64,000 bases of DNA from Symbiodinium sp. CCMP2592 (taxonomy: Eukaryota; Sar; Dinophyceae; Suessiales; Symbiodiniaceae): the NCBI GenBank assembly GCA_905221615.1, contig CAJNDT010000143.1, positions 62,001 to 126,000 of the forward strand. Reading direction: 5' to 3'. The notes beneath the pieces are model-generated. The model made no database searches. It saw only the letters and a list, made by a program, of their open reading frames with translations, and was not told where the DNA came from. Below are positions 12,501 through 24,500 of the stretch, in pieces. Position numbers and translations under genes: made by a program. Within the stretch, counting starts at the first letter, position 1; every line of letters begins with the position of its first letter.

Positions 12501-15500
12501 TAGGGCTTAGGGTTTAGGGTTGAGGGTTTAGGGTTTAGGGATTAGGGGTTAGGGTTGAGGGTTTAGGGTTGAGGGTTTAGGGTTTAGGGCTTAGGGTTGA
12601 GGGTTTAGGGGTTAGGGTTGAGGGTTTAGGGTTGAGGGTTTAGGGTTGAAGGTTTAGGGGTTAGGGGTTTCGGGTTTAGGGTTTAGGGTTGAGGGTTTGA
12701 GGTGTAGGGTTTAGAGTTTAAGTGTTACGGTTTAGGGTTTAGGGTTGAGGGTTTAGGGTTTAGGAGTTAGGGGTTAGGGGTTAGGGTTGAAGAGTTAAGG
12801 TTTAGGGTTTAGGGTTTAGGGTGCGGCATGTGCAAGGAGAGCTGCATAGTCTCTACACCACTCGACTCTGTTGGGTTCAGCGGGTTTACCCTAAACCCAG
12901 ACCCCCAAACCCCTAAACTCTAAACCCTAAACCCCTAAACCCCTAAGCCCTTGGGATCGGGGTTGTGGCTATGGTTCGGGGGAATCCCAAAGTCGCTAAA
13001 ACCTGATCCCCTAGACCTTTGACGTCCTTGGCGACCAATCCTTCCGGACCTTTGCAGGGTTTTTAACCAAAGCTCCTAGAATGACCAAGGTTGAAAGACT
13101 TGAGATGTCTGGCCGGAGGATGAATTGTGGAGTTGTGGGCGCGGGTCTGGGACAAAAGCTTCACGATCAAGTGTTTGAGGAGCAGGATGCGGGTTTGTCT
13201 TTCTTCAATAGTCCACTCCCGCACAAGCCCTGTGTAAACCATATAAGTTCGTGCAAAGGCCTAGGAATAACCATGTGAAGCCTTTGTGGATCTACCCCTA
13301 CCTTAACCTACCAAAACCTACTTTTTTGTGGGGTCCCTGTAAATTCCATATTAGGGTTTATAATAAGAACCTACAAAAAAGTAGGGTTTGGTAGTTTAAG
13401 GTATATTATAAGACCTCCCGTAAATCCTCTAAAGCCCTATAAAACCCTTGGGATCCTATCCACCCCTGTACGACTCCATAGACTCGTAACAAACTGGAGA
13501 ATTTTCTTATCGACCCTAGGCGCCCGATGCGAGTCCATAAACCACGAAACCCTGAACCCTCTGAGGGCCTAAACCCTACACCCTGATAAGACGTAAGGTA
13601 AGTTTTTGGGGATCTCCATCCCGAAAGGGTGCAAGTAACCGTATATAGTATATACTTTGGGGTACTAAGTACCCACTGTAGTGGTACTTCGGTTGATGAT
13701 AGAAATCCTGCATCACCCATAATAAGGAATATACCATAATTCCCATAGTTTAGGGTCCTTAAGGTCATGCAGGATCTATATCATCAACCTAGACCCTAAA
13801 CCCTAAATCCCTAGAGATCCCCCAAAGGAACCCTTAAGGTACCCTTATAGATCCCTTAAAAAAAGCCCTAGGGATTTATATCATCCACCGTTGGACCCTT
13901 TCGGATCCCGAGGCTTTCGGCAGACATGGAGGCATTGAAGGCCAAGGCTCAGGAGGACCACGCCCAGGCCCTGCAAAAAAAAGCAGGTAAGGGCCTAGGG
14001 TTTGGGGTTACGGGATGAGAGTTTAGGTTTATGGTTGAGGGGTTAGGGTTTAGGGAAACAGAACCTTAGTAAAGGTTTTCGGAAGGCTTATAAAGCAGGT
14101 AAGGGCCTAGGGTTCGGGGTTTACCTGGAGGCTCATACCCTACCCCTTTTTTGGGGCGCCTACTTTTTAAGATAACAGTTCCTAACATAAATCTAGTTAT
14201 CCTAAAAAAGGGGTAGGGTATGAGCCTCTAGGTAGGGATAAGGGTTCCGGGTTTATGGTTTAGGGGTTAGGGGTTTAGTGGTTTAGGGATAAGGGTTTAG
14301 GGTTTATGGTGTTTACGGGTTAGGGGTTTAGGGAAAAAGAACCCTAGTAAGGATTTTCGGAAGGTTTATCAAGGCTTTGTAAGATATTTACAGCAGCTGT
14401 CTAAAGATGTTGCAAAGGTTTGTAGAGTGTACCCCAGATCCCTTAAATCGACGGCTTAACGGTTCTGGAGGGTAAGGCTCACGGGCCACAAGGGGTGTAG
14501 GGTTCTCAATATCGTTTCAGGGCTGTAGGCTTTGAGGGGTTTAGGGCCTTAGGGATTATCTTAGGATGTCCTTAAGGGGGGGTGGTCCAAGGGGGGTAGG
14601 TGACCTAGTAATCCCCATTATTCCCCAATACTCCCTAAGCTTCCCTAAGGTTCCCCAAAGCTCCCTAGTACCCTCCCCCCTTGAACCACCCCCCCTTAAG
14701 GATCCTATAATTATCGTTCCGGTGTGCAGTTTGGGGGTTCAATTGATCTAAGCCATTTACAGGTGGGTAGTTTTAAGGTGGGTAGTCTCCCATAAGCCTT
14801 CCATACCACTCCTATAAGGTAAAGGGGTCTTATGGGAGTACTATGGAAGAGGAACTACCCACCTGTAATGGGCTTCTAATTGATCTGGGTTCTGGGTATT
14901 GGATTTCACTCTGTCGGGTTGTAGCACTTGGGGTATCCGTAAGCCCTGCGAAGCATAACCTAAGCGCCCCCCCAGTATGTTTGTTGAGGGGTTGGACCCT
15001 TTATAAAAACCCCTAAGTATAGGAGTTTCCGAAAATTAGGGATACCTTTAAAGGGATCCTTTAAGGGTTCTCTAAAGGGATCTATAAGGGTTCTATAAAG
15101 GGTTTAGGGTTTGGGAGCTTCCGAAAATAAGGGACCCCAATATAGTACCCTACATGGTAGGATTCTCATTATTATACGGACACCAAATAAGGTACCCCTA
15201 ATTTTCGGAAGCTCCCACATGGTGCCCCCTAAACCTCGACATGGTGCCCATGAGCCTCGAAAGAAACACAGGTTGCTGGTGCTATCTTATAGGAGAACTT
15301 GTTCGGCCCGGTCATCGCATCCTAGAAAACCTGGAGTCTCCGTGGCCATTATTTTTTGTTTTTGTTCATATAAAACCAAGAGAAATGAACAATATTGATG
15401 GTTCTAAGGGGGGTATAGATACCGTGGATTTCCTCTAGCAGCCCTACAGCATCCCATTAATTACACCCATCAACCCAGGTGCAACCACTAGAGCCCATAC

Positions 15501-18500
15501 TACTACCCCTCAAGCCTTTGTTCAAAGCTTTCGCTAGCCATGCTCGCTCGAGTTGCGTGCTTCCTACACAACTGCGTGCTCGCTCGATTGTGGAGCTCGC
15601 TCCGACGTGCACGCCGGAGCAGCGCACACGCGCCAGCGAGCACCCAAAACTGTTAGAAGCACCCTCCCCGAGCGAGCATGCAACAACGACGCGTTTTTGA
15701 GGCCTCAGACTCGCTGTGGAGGTGTTTAGGATTTGGGGTTAGATTCCATAGAAGTCCAACGCATGATCGCTTCGAGGTGCGTGCTTCTAACATAATTGCG
15801 TGCTCGCTCGCTTGCGCAGCACGCCTCATGCAAACAAGCAGCCGGCGCAGACAAACGAGCTAGCACCCAAACATTTTGGAAGCACCCACCCCGAGCGAGC
15901 ATGGTTAGTGCAAGCTTTGGTTTGTGGCAAATCCCTAAACCCTTCCAAGCCCGACACTCTGCCTAGAAAGCCACTGGGGGAACTTTGCAAATTATTTGGT
16001 CTATCCCTCAAAATTGGAATCCTTGTTGGGCGCGCCTGTTGAAGAGAGCCCTGAACCCTCCCTCAACCCTAACCCCCCAATCCATGCATGACTCCAGCCA
16101 ATCCCGATCAAGAACCCCCCAACCGTAAACCCCTAAACCCCACACCCTAAACCCCTAAACCCCACACCCTGCACCCCTAAGCCCCACACCCTACAGCCCA
16201 AACCCTAAACCCCTAAAGCCCATATCCTACACCCCTAAACCCCAAACGCTAAACCCTTAAACCCCACACCCTACACCCTAAACTTCAATCCCGAAACCCC
16301 GCACCCTGAAATCCCCAAACCCCAGACCCTGAAACTTCTAAACCCTCCCAAAGCCCTATACGGTTCATGATATAAATCCTGGGGCTCCTTTAAAGGGATC
16401 TATAAGGGTACCTTTAAGGGGCTCCTCTAAGGGATCTATACGGTATAACCTCCCAACTATCCTTTATTGCACTCAAGCACCCACTTCAAAGACCATAGGG
16501 GCTCTATTAACGGGTACACCCTTTAGTGTAGCCCGTATTTTACCTCTTATATGACGAGGAGCCCATTAAGGGGCTCTTGGGGGGCGTCCTGGTTCACTAA
16601 ACCCCGTATACACCCCTAAACCCTAAATTTGAACCCCCTAAATCCTAAACCCCCTAAGCCCCGAAACCCCTAAACCCCTAGACCCTAAAGATCCCTTTAA
16701 AGGGAACCCCAAAATGCCCTACTTGGAGGTTCATGGGTAGTTATACTGTACTTATAACCCATATTATGGGACTTATAACCCTACTTGTAACTACCCCTGA
16801 ACCTCCAAGTGCACCCCACGTTCTGGGACTTCTCAGGCTGCGGCGAGCCAGGAGGAGCTTCGCGGCGAGCTCTCCCGCGCTGTAGACGAGCTGGAGACGC
16901 TAAGGGCTTTTTCAGGGTTCGCTTTGAAGGTTCCTTTAAAGTAACCCTTGAAGGAGTCCGTAAAAGGATCTTTACACGGATCCTAAAGGGGTCTAAAAGT
17001 GATCTGTACGATTTAGGGTTTAGGGATTTAGGGTTTAGGGTTTTTTCGGTTTAGGGGTTAAGGGTTTAGGGGTTTATGGGTTTAGGGTGGACTAATGTTT
17101 TAGGGTTTACGGCTCTCAGGGCTTATGTAGGGTGTCGAGCTCATCAGTTAGGGTTACAGCAATACTTACGGCACATATTTATATGTATTATGAATACTAC
17201 AGAAGCTGAAATACGTTTGAATATGATAATTCTTTACGGGTCAGTCTGCCATGCTGTGGGGGATTGATGATGTGAGGCCTCCCGCCTCCGAATTTCCTCA
17301 AGTCTAAACCTTACAGGGGTAGTTGTCGAAATGAGGGTTCCTTTTTGAGTCCCTAATATTATATTACTATAATAGTACGGCACCTAATATAATAAGGTAC
17401 CCGAAAAGGTACCCATAATTTTGACAACCACCCATATATCTAGACCAGACAAAGCCGAGCGAAACCAGTGCATTGGATTTGCGAAACCCGTAGCCGAAGA
17501 CACACTCAACTCCTCCGGAGTGTTGCCTTCGACTGGACGGTTCCCTTTCAGGAGTTCGATTATTCGGAGTCCTCGGCTGAGGGCTTAGAAACCCTAAACC
17601 CTCAAGGTCGCCTGGCCTCGAAGCCGAAACCCTGCAAGATTTGGAGCTCTAAGTCCTGAAGGCCTGTGTGGGTAGTTCTCTAACTTAGGGTCCGTTTTCA
17701 GGTCCCAAAATAGTACAGCACCTTTATCCTTGAAAGGGACTTTGACAAGGATCCGAATTCAGAGAACTACCCATGTAACCTCGAAGACTTCGAATGACTC
17801 TCGTCGGTGGAATGGTCAGGAGCAAGTCTCTAGCCAGAGTCGGGAGAAGGATGCGCTTATTCAGCAGCTACTTGGGCATCGCTGTGAGTGGGAGGAGCAG
17901 GGCAGGGGTTGCGGGTTCAGGGTCTAGGGCTTAGAGTTCCCATAACTTAGGGGTACTTAGAAATATTTTTAATTTTTGGTTATTATAATCCCTAAGAAGC
18001 AGCTAAAATTACAATGTTTGCCAGGGTTCTAAGTTCAGTATAGATATGTGTATCTAGGGAGCTTGGACTAGTCACCCCTTGGCATGGTGTATGTCCACAG
18101 CAGGCAGTCGAAACGCCAGTGTCTTATATAATCGACAAGACAAAAAGCACTATGCCGGAGTCCCCCTAAACACCATAGCAACATTGTTTCAAAGGGGAAA
18201 GAGAGGGACCCTTGATGTGGACCCCTACCCTATAATGGGCTATAATAATGGGTATATACTAGCTATATTAAGGTTACATACCTAGGGGTCCTTCTTGAGG
18301 GTGCCTCCTTTTACCCTTGGATTGTTGGGAGTAACACGGAAGTTGAAGGCAGGCCCATGATGGCCGATCCCCGTTTTCAACATACCTGAACCTACCAAAA
18401 CCTACTTTTTTGTAGGGCCTCTATAAATTCCATATTGGGGTTTATACTAAGAACCTACAAAAGAGTAGGGTTTGGTAGGTTAAGGTAGGTAGTTGGCATG

Positions 18501-21500
18501 GCCCCCCTGATGCTTGAGTCTGTGCTACTGTCAGCAGTCATAAACGCGTGATATGTGCATATATATGTACATATATATATATATATATATATACATGTAC
18601 ACACACATACATGCCGTACAATATCGTAACATAACACAACATGACATCACACCTCAACACATAGAATAACATAACGTACAGACATACTGAATGGATGCAC
18701 ATGTATATATGTCTGTTTATATAGTGTATATATATATATATATGTATATTTAGAAGTGTACAAACAGATAAGATAAGACAGCTTTCACATTACTTACATC
18801 GCATGCCGAGGCTGCAAGCCGCTTCAGAAGCGGAGATGGCCACCGCCCACAGCAATGCGGAGGCCTCGGCCTTTCCCCAAGGGTCCAAAGGACCCAATAA
18901 TTAGGTACTCAGTTTTAGGATAGTAGTTATGTAGGTTAGGATTTTGGAGAGTATATGCTTATTAGGTATTTGGACCCTTGGCCTTTGGCAAAAGCAGTGG
19001 GAGGCTGGAGTTCAGAGACGAGGCTTTGGGGTTTAGGGTTTTTATTTAAGGTCTAGGGGTTTTAATAAGGTTTAGGGTAGGGTTTTGTGATTTTTGGGTT
19101 CTGGGGTCCTTTTGCGAGTCTTTCGGCTGCTGGGCTTGTGTCGGCGTGGGCATTCAGGGCCTTAGCTAGCGCTTTAGGTTTATCGGGAGTTTGCCAGAGG
19201 CTCCATTAGCCCTTAAAGTAGCCATATAGGGACCGCTTTAAGGCCTGAGTACCTAAAGGGAACTCCAGAAAGTTGGAATATGGATTAATGGTAGGATCCC
19301 CTATAATTTACCTTAAAGGGATTACGATAATGATATTCCAACTTTCTGGCTTCTACTGTACTCTATGGGTACCTGGAGACTTAGGGTTAGGAAGTCAATG
19401 GGCCCTGGTGGTGCAGCTTGCCGTGTTTAGCGTGTTAGATACCCATAGGCCCCAAGGTAGTTCCTTTTTGGGGTTCATAGGTTAGAATTCTATAAGGTAA
19501 TCCCCAAAAAGGAACTACTTTGGGGCCTATGGGTAGTTCATCGGGAGTAGGGCTGAGGGTAGAGGGTGAAGGATTCTCTTGCGTGTAGTGTGTATGTAAA
19601 GTGGCAGTAGAAAACTTTCAGAAAAGTTTACAGCCTATGAAAGCCAGCGGCCTTTATCTTTACACAAACCACCGTTTTGAGCATGAAGGCCCATAACAGC
19701 TGGATCAAAAATGCGCAGCAATACTATATGTCCCGTTTTCGAGCCCTTTGCTCGTTGTTGCGGCCCCTATGCTGGGGCACCTTTTTCAAAATGGAGGCAG
19801 ATGCCGGGCGTGAGCAGCTCAGCGGCGAGGTGTCGCGGTTGAACGCGGAACTCGCCGCTTGGTTGAAAAGAGTTGGCCAGAGCAGCTGTCTGTGGGGTTT
19901 GGCGTTAGGGTTTCGAAACAGGTAATATATAGGATCCCAGAAAGTCTGAATAAACAGGGTTTTCAGGTGTGTGCATAAAGTACAGCTTTACAGGGCCAGG
20001 GGTGCTGTTGTAATACCTTTTGCAATACAATGCTAAGGGACAGTTTGATAAACCAGCCTTCCATGCAGGTTTCGATTTGGGTTGCGGCTTGGGATTTAGG
20101 GTTTGGGGTTTGGGGTAAAGAACCCGTCGAAATGGTTCCAACAATACGATCTGTATTATTCTTTAGGCTCCTTATCATCATTGTGGTATAATGGGCCCCA
20201 AAACCCTACTCTAATTGTTAAGGCCCCTATATCCCTAAACCCTTATAGTGCCCTTATAGTATCCCTGGACTGCTACATTCCTGCCTTCGGAAACACAGAC
20301 CGCCGGGCAGTTTCCATAGACCATACAACCTTTTAGGGCTTAAGGTTTAGGGCTTAGGGTTTAGGACCCAATAGTTAGGTACTCGGTTTTCGGATAATGT
20401 GGGTACCCATTTTCCTACTATTCCCCCGAGGGTCCAAAGGACCCAATAATCAGGTACTCGGTTTTAGGATGGTAGTTATGTAGGTTACTATTTTGGAGAG
20501 TATATGATAATTAGGTACTTGGACCCTTAGGGACAGGGCTGGTTGTCAAAATTAGGGTCCCCTTTTGGGTCCCTATTATAATACGGCACCTAACATTTAG
20601 GGTACCCAGAAAGAGACCATAATCTTGACAACTACCCATATGTGCAGCCTTTTGATTAATTTAAACTCGTCATGCAACCTCAGCATTGGTACCCTTTTGC
20701 CCTTTGTGTTTGGGAGGTTGCTTTTCTACGGCTTGTGTAACAGCGATAGTGGAGCTACAGGACCCTGCACCTAAACCTTAGCCCACAGGGGTACCGTAAT
20801 TTCTACAAGGAGCCGAAGCCTATGCTGAGGCTGAGTGTCCTCACCTTTAAATGATTGCCAAGTCGACGGGGCCCAAGACCTTCCAACATCCCTTGGTCAA
20901 GGAATGTACCCTGAGTCATATTTGGGATCCTCCTATAATTTAAGGTATATTCCGACCCTTGATTAGGGAATGTACCCTGAGTCATATTAGGGATCCTACA
21001 AGAAAATAAATACATATTCCTTAAGGGGTATTAAGGTCTGTTTGCGGCTTGGGGTCTCAAGTTTCCTCAAGTCACGTGCAAGCCCAATCTCCGCGACCCT
21101 ATAAATCCTGCACGGCCCGCCCGCGCCGCCAGCCCAAAACAGAAAAGACCGCCGCGACTCCCAGGCCCCCCTGGTCTCGTAGTTTAGGGCTTACCTGAGC
21201 CCGGAATACCCTACCGCTTTTTCAGATTTGTTAAGGACCTATAGAAAGAAATCATAACAAGGCACCCGCAAAAGGTAGGTTATTCACGGTAAAGGTAGGG
21301 CTTTAACGCTTCCTAAACCCTAAACCGTGCTTTAGGGCTTTCGACGTTTGGATCATGAAACCTACAAACCCTAAGGCTCCATGTACCCATATAGTAGCTT
21401 CTTGGGCCTTAAAGGGGTCCTTGTATGGCTACTTTCAGACCTAAGTACCTACTACATGGGTACATGGAGCCTTTGGGAAAGGAGCAGGCGGCCACGGCGA

Positions 21501-24500
21501 AGAAGGAGCAAGATGCCTCTCTGCAGCGGCCGCCTGTCAAGTGAACACGGTAGCAATCGAAAGCCCTAGACCCATAGGCCCCAAAGTAGTTCCTTTTTGG
21601 GGTTACCTTCTAGAATTCCAAATTTTTAATCCCCAAAAAGAACTACTTTGGGACCTTTGGGTAGACCCTAAAACTCCAAGCTCTACACACCAAACCCTAA
21701 ATCCCAAGCACTAAACCCTATCATACCTAGGGTTCGTGAGGCAATTCAGCAAATCAGTTTGGGGTGTATATGCATCAGAATCCTAGTAGCTGCATCGGTA
21801 ACCTTTAACCTTTTGGGGTTTCTAAGATTTTCCTACCGTAGTTCAAAAGGTTATAGAGCCCTAAACCCTTAACCCTAAACTCTAAACCCTAAACTCTAAA
21901 GACTCTAAAGCCTAAACTCTAAACCCTAAACCCAAAGACTTTTCTGGGCTTGCGTAGTCAGCCCCCCCGTAAGTAACAAACCTTTGTGCCGAAGTCGCGA
22001 GCCCCTGAGTCGCAGGTGTAGAGCCTTTACAAGGTACTGTTGATGAGGGCTCCTTTAAAGGGATCTATAAGGGTACCTGTAAGGGGTTCCTTTAAGGGAT
22101 CTATAGGGTTTTAGGGTTTAGGGTTTAGGTTGATGATACAAATCTTGCATGACCTAAGGACTCTAAACTATGGCAACTATGGTATATTCCTTATAATGGG
22201 TGGTAACCTTTAACCTTTTTGGGGTAGCATAGTCCCTATATAATCCCTATATGACCATAGAGGTCTACCTTTAGTTCCCCGTAGGAAAAGGTAGTACAGG
22301 GTTTTCGGGGAGTTTTGGTTTAGGGTTATATAAGAGCAAAGGGTACTACGGGACGTATATGGGGCGTTTGAAAGGTAGTATAGGGTTTTCGGGCCTTTAG
22401 GGTTCAGGGTCAAGGGTTCTTTAGGGTTCAGGGTTCTGTACTAGGGTCTTCTTTTCGGTGATACGGTTTAGGGTTGAGGTTTAGGGTTAGCGTCAAGGGG
22501 GTTTAGGTTTGAGGGCTTGGGTTTCGGGCTAATCGGAAACCCAGGTGGTTTGTTGTGTAACACAGGCTTTGCTGTTATTGTTGCTGTTGTCTCTCGGGTG
22601 TATTGACTATTGAATTTTGAGCTCAGAAGCTTTCTGGAACATTCTAGAACCATAATTTCTCAACTCTTTAAGAGATCGCAAAACCAGAACCCTAAACTCC
22701 ATGCCACGCAACCTTACTCAAAGGATCATTTTGGGACTTGGTGAAGGTTACTATTAGGGTTTAGAGTTTAGGGCACTTGTACTGATGAGTTCTTAGAGCC
22801 CCAATTCAGGTGCCTGTAACCATACTTGCCAAGTCCCGTCATCCTGCCTAAATCCTGAATCCTAAACCCTAAATCCTAAACCCTAAACCCTAAATCCTAG
22901 ACCCTAAACCCTAAATCTAAATCCTAAACCCTAAATCCTAAACCCTAAACCGTACTGCAGAGTGCCTAGAGGGGAGCCATTGGCCTGCCGGAAGCCCCGG
23001 CAGAGCAAGACTCATCTGGAGGAGTCGTTTCCTGGACATCAAAATAGCTCAAAGGCCTTATTTTGTACTTGGAGGATCATGGGACTTAGTAAATAAGGTT
23101 ATAAGTAGCCTAATTGGGGTTGCAAGTAGTTATAAGTATAGTTACCCTAACAATAACCTTAGTTACTAAGTCCCACGGTCCTTTAAGTATGGTCTTTACA
23201 TCCAGAACCCTAAGCTGGCACTTAACCCCAAGCTCGTACTTGTACTAGGATGCCCAGTAGTGCCCTTATTCCCTTTTTGTAGTCCTAGAGAAGGGAGCCC
23301 TTTTGCTTCCTAGGCTATCCTAGGCTCTTTCGGGTTGAGCATCGAGTTCAGGGTTCAGGCTTTGGGATTTGGGTTTTTTTGGGGTCTATGGTTGGGGGCG
23401 GGTTTGTGTTTAGGATGGAGAACCCAAGCCACATATCCTACACCCTTGATCAGTAATCCCTCGTCCGCACATCCTAGAACCCTAATCCCAAAGCTCTATA
23501 CCCCGAAACACGCAGGAAACCTGAAACCCGAAGCCCTATAAATCCTAAACCTGGCACCCTAAGCCTCTCAACCCCCAACCCGAAACTTATGAGCTACAAC
23601 CCCAACTTATGAGCCGACAAACCGTGAGACTCCCTAAACCCCAACCCAGAGCCTACTTTTTTGTAGGTCCCTCATATAGACTCTAGTTTTGAATATATAC
23701 AGGAACCTTAAATAAAGAAGCAGGTTTTGGCAGTTTAAGGCGCACCCTAAACCCCTAAACCCCAAACCCTAAACTCTAAACTCTAAACCCTAAACCCCTA
23801 GACCCCTAAACCAGAGTCAGGTTGCAGGCAGAGTTGGATGCCAGCGCCAAGACCCAGTCAGAGGCCTCGCTCTAAGCTTTGGGCTTTAGGGTTCTTTCGA
23901 CAAATGCCGTGGGTTACCCAGTGCTTGTACCCTTTGGCTTCTTTTGGTGTCTCCTCAAGAAAAGCCGAATTCTAAGAAAAGGTTATCTTCATTGTTAAAG
24001 GGCTACTGGGGAAGCTAGCCTCAAGTAATCTGGCCTTCGTCCTTTAATAAGGAAATCACAACAAGCAGCCCCCCAAAATGCAGGCTTCTTAGGTGCCAGG
24101 TATGGCTTAAGACCAGGAGTTGGGGGCCTTGAGCTACCCGAACCGACTTTGTTGGTAGGGCTTCAATACTTTGTAAGGAGTTAGGGTTAAAGGATCATGG
24201 CACTTAGTAACTAAGGTTATTATTAGGGTAACTATACTTATAACTTATAACAACCTGTAATCCCAATTGAGGTACTTATAACCTTACTTACTAAGTCCCA
24301 CGATCTTCCAAGTAGGATTTAATATGTCGTTGATTCTTTCTGTCTGCTCCTGTTCAGAAAAATATTGTTCGAAGGAAATCTCCCATCGACAAAAAGAGTT
24401 GTCTGGAAAGTTGAGCAGTTCAGTCGCCATAGTTCTGTATGTATTTGTAAGTGTGCATGTGCGTATATACTATGAATACATGTGTACATGAATACATACA

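Noticed and set aside
9647..12832. A true chromosome end
   Set aside because: Arrays are degenerate, interrupted by unique DNA and flanked on both sides by the same exon series.
15479..16042. Overlapping 60-80 codon frames
   Set aside because: They derive from the GCTCGCTCG palindromic elements in different registers.
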